Shown: positions 15,500 to 25,569, numbered from the stretch's first letter. The stretch is DNA of 64,000 nt from Orbaceae bacterium lpD04 (GCA_036251935.1 CP133967.1:1001488-1065487), one strand, 5' to 3'. The notes: generated by a model from the letters alone, not told the origin. Program-made: numbers and translations.

Positions 15500-15613
15500 A
15501 AGATGGCGGAAGCGCAGAGATTCGAACTCTGGGAGGGTTACCCCTCGCCGGTTTTCAAGACCGGTGCCTTCAACCGCTCGGCCACACTTCCGCAATGGAG
15601 GTGAATATTAAAG
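15500..15613. repeat. Right 114-bp direct repeat (att site) containing tRNA-Ser
   Basis: It is identical to 9677-9790. It is the integrase-proximal boundary. The sequence to its right continues into the chromosomal tusE-ftsB region. Confidence 0.9.
15504..15591 (-). tRNA. tRNA-Ser(UGA), copy 2 (chromosomal 5' side)
   Basis: The 88-base gene is identical to copy 1 and has the UGA anticodon, long variable arm and encoded CCA. Its 5' flank (to the right) is chromosomal, so this copy should keep the original promoter, while its 3' side now abuts the element. Decoding of UCA (and by wobble other UCN) codons is presumably essential and is preserved after integration. Confidence 0.95.
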
Positions 15614-15783
15614 TAGAGCGTGCAGTTTGTAAATAGCTAAATTACGATTTTTGTTTGTTTGCTTTAAATTTCATCAATAAATGACCTTTATTGTGTTTCT
15701 AGCTGATATATTTTATGCACAAAGATGCTGTATTGACTTTATTATTGTATAATAGCCACTAATTTTGGTTTGGTTGATTTATT

Positions 15784-16113
15784 ATGTTAGTGTTAAATGA
15801 CAAAATAATAGCTACAGATGAAAGTGGCTACTTAATGAACTGGCAAGATTGGTCGCCAGCATTAATTACGCAAATTGCTAAGCAAGAATCAATTGAGTTA
15901 ACAGATAATCATTTTGAGGTGATCTATTTTGTGCGTGATTTTTATTTAGAGTATAAAACGTCACCAGCGATTAGAGCATTAGTTAAATCGATGGAAAAAA
16001 AATTTGGACCAGAAAAAGGTAACAGTCGCTATTTGTATCGGCTTTTTCCTGAAGGCCCAGCGAAGCAGGCAACAAAACTTGCTGGTTTACCTAAACCGGT
16101 TAAATGTATATAA
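15784..16113 (+). CDS. tusE: TusE sulfur-carrier protein of tRNA 2-thiouridine synthesis
   Basis: The protein has 109 residues, as in E. coli TusE. It belongs to the DsrC/TusE family, with the conserved C-terminal PKPVKCI whose penultimate cysteine carries the persulfide. It passes sulfur from the TusBCD complex to MnmA for s2U34 formation in tRNA. It lies directly upstream of and slightly overlapping ftsB, an arrangement different from E. coli. Confidence 0.93.
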   Translation: MLVLNDKIIATDESGYLMNWQDWSPALITQIAKQESIELTDNHFEVIYFVRDFYLEYKTSPAIRALVKSMEKKFGPEKGNSRYLYRLFPEGPAKQATKLAGLPKPVKCI

Positions 16114-16430
16114 AACATGGTTATAACGTGATATTAAATAGAAAATTACCGATTTTACTACTAATTATATTGGCATATTTACAATATGCTTTTTGGTATG
16201 GTAAAAATAATATCTTTGATTATCAGCAAAACCTTAATACTACAGCTATTATGCAAGTTGAGAATGAAAAATTGAGACTGCGCAATGAACAAATGTTTGC
16301 CGAAATATCTGATCTGTATGATGGTTCTGACGCGATAGAGGAAAGGGCAAGAAGTCATTTAGGTATGATTAAACCTGATGAACATTTTTATCGGATCGTC
16401 ATTGATTCCTCATCTCCGCCAATAAATTAA
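16104..16430 (+). CDS. ftsB: Cell-division protein FtsB
   Basis: A short cytoplasmic end and one membrane helix ([21 protein letters not shown]) are followed by a coiled coil ([20 protein letters not shown]) and the conserved [21 protein letters not shown]. This is the FtsB layout, in which the protein joins FtsL and FtsQ in the divisome at the periplasmic face. The ATG at 16104 overlaps the end of tusE. Alignment with E. coli FtsB favours the GTG at 16128, giving a protein of about 100 residues. It is the first gene of the ftsB-ispD-ispF-truD-pcm run. Confidence 0.9.
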   Translation: MYIKHGYNVILNRKLPILLLIILAYLQYAFWYGKNNIFDYQQNLNTTAIMQVENEKLRLRNEQMFAEISDLYDGSDAIEERARSHLGMIKPDEHFYRIVIDSSSPPIN

Positions 16431-16441
16431 TAAGTTATATC

Positions 16442-17155
16442 ATGAATAATTCCAATATAGTCGCCATAGTACCCGCTGCCGGAAGTGGGCAAAGAATGCA
16501 AGCTGCAATACCTAAGCAATATATTAAAATTGGTCAATCGACAATTTTAGAGCATACTTTGCAAAAGTTATTATCATTGCCTCTCATTAGTCAAATTATT
16601 GTGGTTATTAGCCGTGATGATAACTATTTTTCATCACTTAAAGTTGCAACTCACCCTAAAATTAAATTGACTTATGGCGGTGATACGCGAGCTGATTCGG
16701 TATATGCAGGGCTATTATTGGCTGATGAGGATAGTTGGGTGTTAGTTCATGATGCGGCAAGACCTTGTGTTAGCCATCATGATATTGAGCAATTGATAAA
16801 AACGGTACTGGCTAATAATCAAGGCGGCATTTTAGCAACCAAAGTGACCGACACAATAAAAAAATCATTTGATCAACGTACGCAAGTATTACCTCAAATA
16901 GCGCAAACATGTGATAGACGACAGTTATGGGCTGCTGCAACGCCGCAAATGTTTAAGGTTAAAATATTAAAAGAGTGTATGCAAAGCGCTAAATCGCAAC
17001 AAATTGAATTAACTGATGAGGCTTCTGCAATTGAGTATGGTGGTGGGCATCCACTGCTTATTGAATGCCAACGAGATAATATCAAAGTAACTCGTAAAGA
17101 AGATATTCCATTAGCAAAACTTTATTTACATGAACAAGGCTATATTGAAATATAA
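16442..17155 (+). CDS. ispD: 2-C-methyl-D-erythritol 4-phosphate cytidylyltransferase
   Basis: The 237-residue protein has the nucleotidyltransferase signature VPAAGSGQRMQAAIPKQY at residues 10-27. It also has VHDAARPC (about 101) and TDEASAIE (about 187). It catalyses the CTP-dependent third step of the MEP isoprenoid pathway. It starts 11 bases after ftsB and is followed by ispF, as in Enterobacteria. Confidence 0.96.
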   Translation: MNNSNIVAIVPAAGSGQRMQAAIPKQYIKIGQSTILEHTLQKLLSLPLISQIIVVISRDDNYFSSLKVATHPKIKLTYGGDTRADSVYAGLLLADEDSWVLVHDAARPCVSHHDIEQLIKTVLANNQGGILATKVTDTIKKSFDQRTQVLPQIAQTCDRRQLWAAATPQMFKVKILKECMQSAKSQQIELTDEASAIEYGGGHPLLIECQRDNIKVTRKEDIPLAKLYLHEQGYIEI

Positions 17156-17196
17156 TAGATAACTCAATTTAGCCTCAAGCAGATAGTAAGGGTTAT

Positions 17197-17682
17197 ATGA
17201 TAAGAATTGGACATGGTTTTGATGTACATCGTTTTGGTGATAAGGGGCCGCTCACTTTAGCTGGGGTCAAAGTTCCTTATGAACAAGGTTTTATTGCTCA
17301 TTCTGATGGCGATGTTGTTTTGCATGCGGTGACTGATGCACTGCTTGGTGCTTTAGCGCTTGGTGATATCGGCAAACATTTCCCTGATACGGATAATCAA
17401 TATCAAGGTATTGATAGTCGTATATTATTAAAAAAAGTATTTAATTTAATTAAATCAAAGGGATATGCTTTATCTAACCTTGATATTACCATCATAGCGC
17501 AAGCGCCAAAGATGCAAGAGTATATACCACAAATGCGTGTGAACATTGCTGAAGATTTAGAAGCGCATTTCGACTTAGTTAGTGTTAAGGCAACAACGAC
17601 TGAACAATTAGGATTTACTGGTCGTAAAGAAGGGATCGCCTGCGAAGCAGTTTTGCTGCTACAAAAAATAACCGATAAATAA
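17197..17682 (+). CDS. ispF: 2-C-methyl-D-erythritol 2,4-cyclodiphosphate synthase
   Basis: The 161-residue protein has the metal site GFDVHRFG (residues 7-14) and [19 protein letters not shown] (about 34-52). The C-terminal [17 protein letters not shown] is also conserved. It forms the homotrimeric zinc enzyme that makes MEcPP in the MEP pathway. It lies 41 bases after ispD. Confidence 0.97.
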   Translation: MIRIGHGFDVHRFGDKGPLTLAGVKVPYEQGFIAHSDGDVVLHAVTDALLGALALGDIGKHFPDTDNQYQGIDSRILLKKVFNLIKSKGYALSNLDITIIAQAPKMQEYIPQMRVNIAEDLEAHFDLVSVKATTTEQLGFTGRKEGIACEAVLLLQKITDK

Positions 17683-17693
17683 AAGGGTATAAC

Positions 17694-18710
17694 GTGTTAG
17701 ATAAATTAGAGTATTTATATGGCGAACCTGCCGTCAAAGGATTATATAAGCAATCTGATGCTGATTTTTTTGTTAAAGAAGATCTTGGCTATGAGCTTGA
17801 CGGTGAAGGGGAGCATGTCTTTATTAATATTCAAAAACAAAATTGTAATACTCTCTTTGTCGCGGAGCAGCTTGCTAAGTTTGCCGGAATTTCACCTAAA
17901 TTAGTTGGTTATGCCGGTTTAAAAGATCGCAATGCGATCACTGAGCAGTGGTTTGGTTTACATATTCCAGGTAAATTAACGCCGGATTTTAGCCTATTTA
18001 CGCTTGATGGTTGTAAAATTTTACAAGTTAAAAGACATACTAAAAAATTACGGATAGGCAATTTAAAAGGTAATTTTTTCTCTCTTGTATTAAGGGATGT
18101 TGATAATCAAGCTGAAGCTGAGCAGCGTTTAAATTTTATTCAAGCGAGCGGCGTACCTAACTATTTTGGTGAGCAGCGCTTTGGTAAAAATAATAACAAT
18201 ATTACACAAGCAATGTTATGGGCTAAGGGCGAAATAAGCGTTAAGGATCGCAAAAAACGAAGTTTTTATTTATCTGCCGCGCGTAGTGCGATTTTTAATG
18301 GCATTGTGAGCAAGCGCATAAAACAAAAATTAAATACGACAGTCCTTTGTGGTGATATTTTACAATTAGTTGACCGTGGTAGCTGGTTTGTTGCAGAGCA
18401 ACTTGAGCTCGAAACATTACAGCAAAGAGTAATGAATAACGAGCTGAATATTACCGCGCCAATGCTAGGTGATAACGGGCCACAAACAAAAGATGAAGCA
18501 TTATCTTTTGAGCAACAATATATCGATAATAATTGGTCTGAATTTTTAACTTTATTTAAGCAAGAACGGATGGAAACTTCGCGTAGATCGAGTTTATTAA
18601 GGCCAAAAAATATCAATTGGACATGGCAAGATAGCAAAACATTACAAGTCGAATTTTGGTTACCAGCAGGAAGTTATGCAACAGCTGTATTACGAGAACT
18701 AATATCATAA
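17694..18710 (+). CDS. truD: tRNA pseudouridine(13) synthase TruD
   Basis: The 338-residue protein contains GYAGLKDRNAITEQWF (about residues 74-89), the TruD signature with catalytic Asp in KDR. YFGEQRFGKNNNN is a second conserved block. It isomerises U13 of tRNA-Glu. It begins at a GTG (17694) 11 bases after ispF with AAGGG upstream. The order ispF-truD is the Enterobacterial one, but surE, normally next, is absent. Confidence 0.95.
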   Translation: MLDKLEYLYGEPAVKGLYKQSDADFFVKEDLGYELDGEGEHVFINIQKQNCNTLFVAEQLAKFAGISPKLVGYAGLKDRNAITEQWFGLHIPGKLTPDFSLFTLDGCKILQVKRHTKKLRIGNLKGNFFSLVLRDVDNQAEAEQRLNFIQASGVPNYFGEQRFGKNNNNITQAMLWAKGEISVKDRKKRSFYLSAARSAIFNGIVSKRIKQKLNTTVLCGDILQLVDRGSWFVAEQLELETLQQRVMNNELNITAPMLGDNGPQTKDEALSFEQQYIDNNWSEFLTLFKQERMETSRRSSLLRPKNINWTWQDSKTLQVEFWLPAGSYATAVLRELIS

Positions 18711-18733
18711 TTAGGTTTTAAGGATTAATATCG

Positions 18734-19360
18734 ATGCCAAATCTTAAAATGAAATTACTCATTTCTCAGTTAAAAGATCTTGGGATAAATGATCCCAAAG
18801 TACTCAAAGCGATATCTGCGATCCCAAGGGAGCGTTTTATTGATGAGGCATTATCACACCAAGCTTACGACAATCGCTCTTTACCAATTGGGGCCGGGCA
18901 AACTATTTCCCAGCCTTATATTGTTGCTAAAATGACTGAATTACTACAGCTTAAGCCTAATTCTAAAGTACTTGAAATTGGCACTGGCTCAGGATACCAA
19001 ACCGCAATATTAGCTTATTTAGTTGAACATGTTTGTTCGGTTGAGCGCATTAAAAGCTTACAATGGAACGCCAAACGGCGATTAAAACAACTCGATATTC
19101 ATAACGTTTCTACTCGACATGGTGATGGTTGGCTGGGCTGGCCAGAAAGAGCCCCGTTTGATGGTATTATCGTTACGGCTGCAGCAACAGAGATCCCCAA
19201 AGATTTGGTTTATCAATTGGCTGACAAAGGGCGATTAATTATCCCCGTTGGCGATAATGAACAATCCTTGCAAGTGATTGAACGTGATAGTGATAAATTT
19301 AGTTTAGCCAAAATTGAACCTGTGAAGTTTGTCCCATTAGTTAAAGGTGAATTACGTTAA
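18734..19360 (+). CDS. pcm: Protein-L-isoaspartate O-methyltransferase
   Basis: The 208-residue protein has [31 protein letters not shown] split over the N-terminal substrate region (about residues 31-61). The SAM-binding motif [13 protein letters not shown] lies near residue 81. It methylates isoaspartyl residues to start repair of aged proteins. In E. coli surE lies before and nlpD-rpoS after pcm. Here truD is directly upstream and 267 bases of non-coding DNA plus nagK follow. Confidence 0.95.
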   Translation: MPNLKMKLLISQLKDLGINDPKVLKAISAIPRERFIDEALSHQAYDNRSLPIGAGQTISQPYIVAKMTELLQLKPNSKVLEIGTGSGYQTAILAYLVEHVCSVERIKSLQWNAKRRLKQLDIHNVSTRHGDGWLGWPERAPFDGIIVTAAATEIPKDLVYQLADKGRLIIPVGDNEQSLQVIERDSDKFSLAKIEPVKFVPLVKGELR

Positions 19361-19627
19361 GCGATTAATCATATAATGACCTTGTTTAACGTTAATTTAA
19401 TATCTCAATGTTTTATATGATAATTATTAATATAGTTACTTTTCGTTAAATTTTTGTTGTAAGGTATCATTATAGTGAAAATTAAAGTTTAAATTAATGC
19501 TATTTTTATTGATAATAGTAATTAACCAATTTTGACTGCAAATATAACTTACTCCATATAACCACAACCGCTTTTATTATATACTAACCGCAAAATAGTA
19601 TTCGTCATGTAAAAGGATTAAGTCAAT

Positions 19628-20548
19628 ATGTTATACGGTTTTGATATTGGTGGCACAAAAATTGAGATCGGTGTATTTGACGATGCATTAAATCCTTTAT
19701 GGACTAAAAGAATAAAAACCCCATTAGATAGCTATTACTCTTTTTTACAAAGTATTATTTCTTTGACTAATGAAGCTGATCACCTGTTTTCACAGTCGAG
19801 CCAAGTTGGTATTGGTATACCTGGATTTATTAATAATAAACGAAGTATTTATACAACCAATATCCCCGTTGTAAGTCATCAACCTTTCGCCTCAGATCTC
19901 GAAAAAGCGATAAAGCGGCCAATATTTATTAATAATGATGCCAATTGTTTTGCTTTATCTGAAGCTTTTAACGATGAGTTAAAACCTTATCAAACAATCT
20001 TAGCGGTTATTCTTGGTACGGGGCTTGGTGGTGGTATTGTGGTTAATCATCAGGTTATATCTGGGTTAAATGGCTGCGCAGGTGAAATTGGTCATATTCG
20101 GTTACCTATTGATGCACTAAATATTTTAGGGCGAGATATGCAGATACTTGCTTGTGGTTGCGGATTATCTGGCTGCGCAGAGAAGTATCTGTCGGGTAAT
20201 GGATTTGAGTGGCTATACCAATATTTTTATCAAGAGCCTTTTAGTGCTAAACAAATCATAGAGCGATATTATCACGGTGATCAAGTCGCTAAACTGCATG
20301 TAGATCGTTACTTCGAACTATTAGCGGCTTATTTAGGCCATTTAATGATGATTATTGATGCTGAGGTCATAGTTATTGGTGGTGGGCTGTCTAATTTTGA
20401 TGCTATTTATCAAGATGTTCCATCACGTATCGGTAAATATATCTTACCTAAAATGACTCTGCCGCGGCTTGAAAAAGCCCGATTCGGTGATTCAGGTGGA
20501 ACGAGAGGCGCTGCATTATTATGTTTAAGGCCATCAAATATTGAATAA
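19628..20548 (+). CDS. nagK: ROK-family N-acetylglucosamine kinase
   Basis: The 306-residue protein has the ROK phosphate motif GFDIGGTKIEIGVFD at its start, LGTGLGGGIVVN near residue 139 and the substrate/zinc region EIGHIRLP...CGCGLSGCAEKYLSGNG near 156-199. Length and motifs match E. coli NagK (303 residues), which phosphorylates GlcNAc released by wall recycling. A different ROK hexokinase specificity cannot be excluded. AAGGATTA precedes the ATG. Confidence 0.85.
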   Translation: MLYGFDIGGTKIEIGVFDDALNPLWTKRIKTPLDSYYSFLQSIISLTNEADHLFSQSSQVGIGIPGFINNKRSIYTTNIPVVSHQPFASDLEKAIKRPIFINNDANCFALSEAFNDELKPYQTILAVILGTGLGGGIVVNHQVISGLNGCAGEIGHIRLPIDALNILGRDMQILACGCGLSGCAEKYLSGNGFEWLYQYFYQEPFSAKQIIERYYHGDQVAKLHVDRYFELLAAYLGHLMMIIDAEVIVIGGGLSNFDAIYQDVPSRIGKYILPKMTLPRLEKARFGDSGGTRGAALLCLRPSNIE

Positions 20549-20568
20549 TTAAATAAAAAGGAACTATT

Positions 20569-22182
20569 ATGAAACTTAGAACGATCGTACCATTGCTCCT
20601 ATTATGCTCAATACCGTTTATTTCGCCGCAAGTCTTTGCAAGTGAAGTTGTTGGTCAAGTTGATTTAACGAAAGTTACTTTGTTTTTAAAAGGCGCTGAA
20701 TTACAAGGTTCGACTGTTGTAAAAGTACCAAAAGGCGAAAGTGAAATATGGCTAACGCACTTAGCAAATACGATTGATAATAATTCAATTAATGTCAGTT
20801 TAGATAATAAAGCAATGATTTTAAGTACATCATTAGTAAATGACTATATTGCCAAAAAAGGGGAATCAGATGCGCTTAAACAATTACGCAGCTCTTTAAA
20901 ACAGCTCGAAGATGAACGAGGAATATTAAATATTAAGCTCACGGCAATTAATGAAGAAATTGCACTGTTACAAGGTAATCGTATTGATACCATCATTAAG
21001 CCTAACGGATCATTAGTTGATGCAAAAAAAGCGATTAATTTTGTTAAAGATAATTTAGTTAATGCGCTAACTGATCAGTTAGCCGTAAAATCAAAACTAA
21101 ATACTCTAAATAGCCAAATTGCGCAATATCAGTCACAAATTAACCAACAAGATGGTGGTGATAATAAGCCACAAAAAGCAATTAAAGTAAAAATTTACAC
21201 TCAAGAAAGTACATCGCTTCCAATCTCACTCTCTTATGTTACCCCAGAGGCGGGTTGGACGCCGGTTTATGATGTTAGAGTATCTAATATCAGTTCGCCT
21301 TTAGATTTAACTTATAAAGCAAATGTTTATCAATCTAGCGGCCTGAACTGGAATAATATTGATTTTACACTTTCAACTGCAAATCCAAGTGAAGGTATAA
21401 CTGCACCTTTGCAAAAACCTTGGAATATCTATTTAAATGAAAGTAATAAAGCATTTTATAGCCCATCTGCCAAACCAGCTATGGCTCAATATGAAATGTT
21501 AGCCGTTAAAGACCAACGTTCGATAAGTAGCAGTCTCACTCATTATGTAACAACGGATAATAATGGCTTAAACCTGCAATATACGATTAAATTACCTTAT
21601 ACCATTAGTGGATATAGCAACGATAATATTTTAACGCTAAAAGAACGTAATATTTCTGCCGAGTATCGTTATATTTCTGTACCAAAACTCGACAGCAATG
21701 CCTTTTTACAAGCACAAATTAGCGATTGGGATCAGCTTGAGCTATTACCCGGTAAGGCTACGGTTTTTTATGCCGGTAATTATATTGGTGAAAGCTTTAT
21801 TACCACCCAAGGGGTTAAAGATACACTTAATATTTCGCTAGGACGTGATAAAGAGATTCTTATTACACGAAATCAAGATTTAAATGAAACATCAAAACCA
21901 TCATTTTTCGGTAATGACGTCTCTCAAAAATTTGCTTATACAATTGATGTTCGAAATACTAAAAATGTGCCGGTCGATATAACTATTTATGATCAACTGC
22001 CGGTAATTCAAAATAAAATTATCAGCTTAGATGACGCAAAATACGTAGGTGCAGATTATCAAAAAGATACCGGATTATTAACGTGGAATTTTAATTTGAA
22101 AGGGAAAGAAGTTAAACAACTCCCATTTAGTTTTAAAATTAATTACCCAAAAGATAAGGCTGATAGTATTATTGGCTTATAA
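20569..22182 (+). CDS. MuiA-family (DUF4140/DUF4139) exported protein
   Basis: The 537-residue protein has a Sec signal peptide ending ISPQVFA-SEV. An N-terminal DUF4140-like segment (VTLFLKGAELQGSTVVKVPKGESEIWLTHL) and a coiled coil (about residues 100-200) follow. The C-terminal DUF4139 beta region includes VTPEAGWTPVYDVRVS. Such proteins are called mucoidy inhibitor A homologues, with no established biochemical activity. It lies 20 bases after nagK and 21 bases before recD, so the three may share a transcript. Confidence 0.8.
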   Translation: MKLRTIVPLLLLCSIPFISPQVFASEVVGQVDLTKVTLFLKGAELQGSTVVKVPKGESEIWLTHLANTIDNNSINVSLDNKAMILSTSLVNDYIAKKGESDALKQLRSSLKQLEDERGILNIKLTAINEEIALLQGNRIDTIIKPNGSLVDAKKAINFVKDNLVNALTDQLAVKSKLNTLNSQIAQYQSQINQQDGGDNKPQKAIKVKIYTQESTSLPISLSYVTPEAGWTPVYDVRVSNISSPLDLTYKANVYQSSGLNWNNIDFTLSTANPSEGITAPLQKPWNIYLNESNKAFYSPSAKPAMAQYEMLAVKDQRSISSSLTHYVTTDNNGLNLQYTIKLPYTISGYSNDNILTLKERNISAEYRYISVPKLDSNAFLQAQISDWDQLELLPGKATVFYAGNYIGESFITTQGVKDTLNISLGRDKEILITRNQDLNETSKPSFFGNDVSQKFAYTIDVRNTKNVPVDITIYDQLPVIQNKIISLDDAKYVGADYQKDTGLLTWNFNLKGKEVKQLPFSFKINYPKDKADSIIGL

Positions 22183-22203
22183 TCTCGAGCGATATCATAT
22201 TTT

Positions 22204-24093
22204 ATGGTTAGTAACATTGCATTATTAGATAAACTTAAATCAAGTGGATTAATTGTACCACTTGATTTTCATCTCGCGCTTTTTTTTAGCCGCCGCGCTA
22301 ACCTAACTGACCCGTTGGCACAGGCTAGATTTGCATTTTTAGTGGTTTGGTTAAGTGTAGAGGTTAGGGCTGGTCATGTTTGTATTAACTTAGATGATAT
22401 AACCCAAGTTAATTTAGAATATCGTTTTGGCTTTGAACGAATAAATAACCTTTATGCTGATTTAGGCAATCCTAAACTGACTGATTGGCTGTCAACATGT
22501 CACTTGGTCGGACAAAATATGGTAAGTGATGGCGAAATGCTTTCACCTTTTGTATTAAATAAACATCGATTCTATTTTCAGCGTATGTGGCAATATGAAA
22601 AGCAAGTTGCTAACTATTTTAATCATACTATTTGCTTAAATAAGCCAACTTCACTTGCGATCAAAGAGTTAGATATACTTTTTCCAGCAAACTATGCTAG
22701 TGCTGAAATTGATTGGCAAAAAGTTGCAACCGCGTCGGCAATTACTCAGCAAGTTGCAATTATTTCTGGTGGCCCGGGAACTGGCAAAACGACAACCATC
22801 AGTAAAATTTTGGCGACATTAGTTGCTGTTCATCGCCAACAATTTCAATCCGATCTCCGCATAGTTGCTGCGGCGCCAACAGGTAAAGCTGCGGCTAGGT
22901 TAACTGAGTCATTGTCCGCAGCTGTTGCAACATTACCTATCGATGACTCAATAAAAGAACGTATTCCAATTGAGGCCGTCACGTTACATCGTTTACTTGG
23001 TGCAAGGATTGATAGCAATAAATTTCTTTATCATAAAGACAACCCGTTGAGTGTTGATATTTTATTAATAGATGAAGCTTCGATGGTTGATTTGCCGATG
23101 ATGTCAAGTATTATTGCAGCGCTACCAAAACACGCTCGATTAATTCTATTAGGTGATAAAGAGCAATTGTCATCGGTAGAGGCTGGCGCCGTTTTTGGTG
23201 ATTTATGTGAACTCCTTGCACATGGTTATAGCCATCAGCATACTTTGATAATTAAGCAATTAACTGGATATCAATTAGATGCTACAAATAATCATCCATC
23301 TATTGCAGATAGTATCTGTTTGCTTCAAAAAAGTTATCGTTTTGCCAGTCAATCAGGGATTGGTATCTTAGCAAACTTGATTAAAATCGGTGATAGCCAA
23401 GAAGTCATTAGGTTACTTACTCATCATCAATATCAAGATATTTATTTTTATAATATGACAACAAGTGAGCAATATGAGCAAGCTATCGAAAGCTGTGTTA
23501 GTCATTATCAATCTTATTTACACACGATAACGCCAAGTCTTCTTGATGTCGAAATTATTTTGTCTTCTTTTGCCAAGTTTCGTTTACTTTGTGCATTGAG
23601 AGATGGGCCATTTGGTGTGCAAGGATTAAATAAACTAATTGAGAATTTATTATTGGAAAAAGGCAGTATTTCACGAAGAAAGCAAGATGCTTGGTATATT
23701 GGCAGGCCAGTGATGATTTTGAAAAATAGTTTTTCATTAGGTTTATTTAATGGCGACATAGGTATAACACTGCCCGCCGCAGATGATAGTAATAAATTGA
23801 AAGTCTATTTTTTACTACCTAATGGTGAAATAAAAGCGGTATCTCCATTTCGGTTACCTGAACATGAAACGGCTTATGCAATGACTATTCATAAATCTCA
23901 AGGGTCGGAGTTTGAGCATGTCGCAGTTATTTTACCAAACCAGCACTCGCCATTGCTAACACGTTCGTTACTTTACACCGCGGTAACTCGGGCGAAACAG
24001 ACTATTTCTCTGTATTCATCTAAAACAATATTAGAAAAAACCATCAGTAGCAAAATTAATCGTCAAAGTGGCTTAGCTGATCTATTAGTTTAG
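22204..24093 (+). CDS. recD: Exodeoxyribonuclease V alpha chain RecD
   Basis: The 629-residue protein is a superfamily 1B helicase. The Walker A motif is IISGGPGTGKTTTISK (about residue 190), followed by AAPTGKAAARL. The Walker B motif is ILLIDEASMVD (about 288), and the C-terminal motifs AYAMTIHKSQGSEF and LYTAVTRAKQ complete the set. It is the 5'-3' motor of RecBCD. In E. coli it follows recB, but here neither recB nor recC is adjacent. All helicase motifs are intact. The gene ends at an intrinsic terminator. Confidence 0.94.
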   Translation: MVSNIALLDKLKSSGLIVPLDFHLALFFSRRANLTDPLAQARFAFLVVWLSVEVRAGHVCINLDDITQVNLEYRFGFERINNLYADLGNPKLTDWLSTCHLVGQNMVSDGEMLSPFVLNKHRFYFQRMWQYEKQVANYFNHTICLNKPTSLAIKELDILFPANYASAEIDWQKVATASAITQQVAIISGGPGTGKTTTISKILATLVAVHRQQFQSDLRIVAAAPTGKAAARLTESLSAAVATLPIDDSIKERIPIEAVTLHRLLGARIDSNKFLYHKDNPLSVDILLIDEASMVDLPMMSSIIAALPKHARLILLGDKEQLSSVEAGAVFGDLCELLAHGYSHQHTLIIKQLTGYQLDATNNHPSIADSICLLQKSYRFASQSGIGILANLIKIGDSQEVIRLLTHHQYQDIYFYNMTTSEQYEQAIESCVSHYQSYLHTITPSLLDVEIILSSFAKFRLLCALRDGPFGVQGLNKLIENLLLEKGSISRRKQDAWYIGRPVMILKNSFSLGLFNGDIGITLPAADDSNKLKVYFLLPNGEIKAVSPFRLPEHETAYAMTIHKSQGSEFEHVAVILPNQHSPLLTRSLLYTAVTRAKQTISLYSSKTILEKTISSKINRQSGLADLLV

Positions 24094-24118
24094 CAATTAT
24101 CGGGTATATAAATTGAAT

Positions 24119-24140
24119 AAAAGGGCCTTATGGCCCTTTT
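24119..24140. terminator. Bidirectional intrinsic terminator between recD and gltL
   Basis: A 9-bp stem, AAAAGGGCC and GGCCCTTTT around a TTAT loop, serves both convergent genes. Confidence 0.9.
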
Positions 24141-24146
24141 TATAAA

Positions 24147-24872
24147 CTAGTGGATAATCTTGGCAAGAAAATCTTTCGCGCGGTCTGATTGTGGATTATT
24201 GAAAAACTGCTCTTTAGACGTATCTTCAATAATTTCACCTGCATCCATGAAAATAACGCGATTTGCAACTTTACGCGCAAATCCCATTTCATGAGTAACA
24301 ACCATCATGGTCATGCCTTCATAAGCAAGCTCAACCATAACATCTAATACTTCATTAACCATTTCAGGATCAAGCGCTGACGTTGGTTCATCAAATAACA
24401 TTACCACCGGATCCATACATAATGCTCTTGCAATTGCAACGCGTTGCTGCTGGCCACCAGAAAGCTGACTTGGCAATTTATTGGCATGGCCAGATAAACC
24501 TACTCGCTCTAATAACGAGAGTGCTTTTTCTTTTGCTTCAGCCTCTGAGCGACCTAATACTTTTACTTGAGCCAACGTTAAGTTTTTTAAAATGGTTAGG
24601 TGAGGGAATAGCTCGAAGTGTTGGAATACCATCCCCGCTTTTGAACGAAGCGTCGCCAAATTAGTCGATTTGCTAGTGACTTCTGTCTCGTCAATAAAAA
24701 TCTGACCTGATTGAACAGGCTCAAGGCCATTGATGGTTTTAATTAGTGTTGATTTTCCTGAGCCAGAAGGGCCACAAACTACAACAACTTCACCTTTATT
24801 GACTTCTGTTGAGCAATTTTTTAAAACTTGGAATTTGCCATACCATTTTGAAATATTTTTTAAGGAAATCAT
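24147..24872 (-). CDS. gltL: Glutamate/aspartate ABC importer, ATP-binding protein
   Basis: The 241-residue protein has Walker [11 protein letters not shown], the signature [15 protein letters not shown], Walker [15 protein letters not shown] and the switch VTHEMGFA. It is the polar-amino-acid importer ATPase (GltL/GlnQ group). It is the last gene of a gltI-gltJ-gltK-gltL order, 2 bases after gltK, matching the E. coli operon next to lnt. Glutamate/aspartate specificity rests on that order and on GltI. Confidence 0.93.
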   Translation of the reverse strand: MISLKNISKWYGKFQVLKNCSTEVNKGEVVVVCGPSGSGKSTLIKTINGLEPVQSGQIFIDETEVTSKSTNLATLRSKAGMVFQHFELFPHLTILKNLTLAQVKVLGRSEAEAKEKALSLLERVGLSGHANKLPSQLSGGQQQRVAIARALCMDPVVMLFDEPTSALDPEMVNEVLDVMVELAYEGMTMMVVTHEMGFARKVANRVIFMDAGEIIEDTSKEQFFNNPQSDRAKDFLAKIIH

Positions 24873-24874
24873 TT

Positions 24875-25567
24875 TTAGTCCTTTTTCAAATAACTAACTA
24901 AACGCGATGCACTAAAGCTGATAATAAAATAACTAAGCGCTGCAAAAATAATCATTGAGTATTCTGCTGTGCCGCCTTGCACTTTACCAACTAGAGTGAC
25001 ACTTGCACCAAATAGGTCAATAAGGCTCATAACATAAACTAATGAGGTATCTTGAAATAAGATAATGCCTTGTGTCAATAATAACGGCAGCATCGCTTTA
25101 AACGCTTGTGGTAATATAATTAAGCGCATAGTTTGACTTTTAGTCATACCTAACGCAAATGCTGCATGGTACTGTCCTTTGCTTACAGCATTAATCCCTG
25201 CCCGAATAATCTCAGAATAGTAGGCTGCTTCAAATAGTGCAAATGCAATCATCGCACAAGCAACCCTCACATCGGCATAAGGTGGCAAGTTAAATATATA
25301 CTTTATCATTTGTGGGAATACAAAATAGAACCACAATAATACTAGTAATAACGGGATAGACCGAAATAACGTAACATATGTTTTAGCAAACGCTTTTAGA
25401 ATTTTATTATTAGATAAACGCATTAAAGCAAGTACTGTACCCCAAATAATTCCAAAAACAATTGCTGTTACGGTGATTTTTAGTGTCAAACCTAAACCGT
25501 CTAATAAAACTGCGGAATTATCGATAACAAGAGAGGGGATATCAGCAATCCATGTTAAAAGCTGCAT
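24875..25567 (-). CDS. gltK: Glutamate/aspartate ABC importer, permease GltK
   Basis: The 230-residue HisM-type permease has about five membrane helices and the EAA loop ([29 protein letters not shown]) that couples to the ATPase. It starts 2 bases after gltJ, which indicates translational coupling. It forms the channel with GltJ. Confidence 0.92.
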   Translation of the reverse strand: MQLLTWIADIPSLVIDNSAVLLDGLGLTLKITVTAIVFGIIWGTVLALMRLSNNKILKAFAKTYVTLFRSIPLLLVLLWFYFVFPQMIKYIFNLPPYADVRVACAMIAFALFEAAYYSEIIRAGINAVSKGQYHAAFALGMTKSQTMRLIILPQAFKAMLPLLLTQGIILFQDTSLVYVMSLIDLFGASVTLVGKVQGGTAEYSMIIFAALSYFIISFSASRLVSYLKKD

Positions 25568-25569
25568 TG

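Larger units (their letters stand above)
9677..15613. mobile_element. Integrated element in tRNA-Ser (about 5.8 kb)
   Basis: Two perfect 114-bp direct repeats (9677-9790 and 15500-15613), a complete integrase beside the right repeat, and accessory cargo (toxin/immunity pair, two membrane proteins, hairpin repeats) define a small integrative element or satellite island of 5823 bp per unit. No replication, packaging, conjugation or excisionase gene is recognised, so it may depend on a helper or be a trimmed remnant with a working integrase. Confidence 0.85.

Noticed and set aside
15445-15636. Short plus-strand frame across the right tRNA-Ser
   Set aside because: It runs through the tRNA gene on the opposite strand, a classic spurious call.
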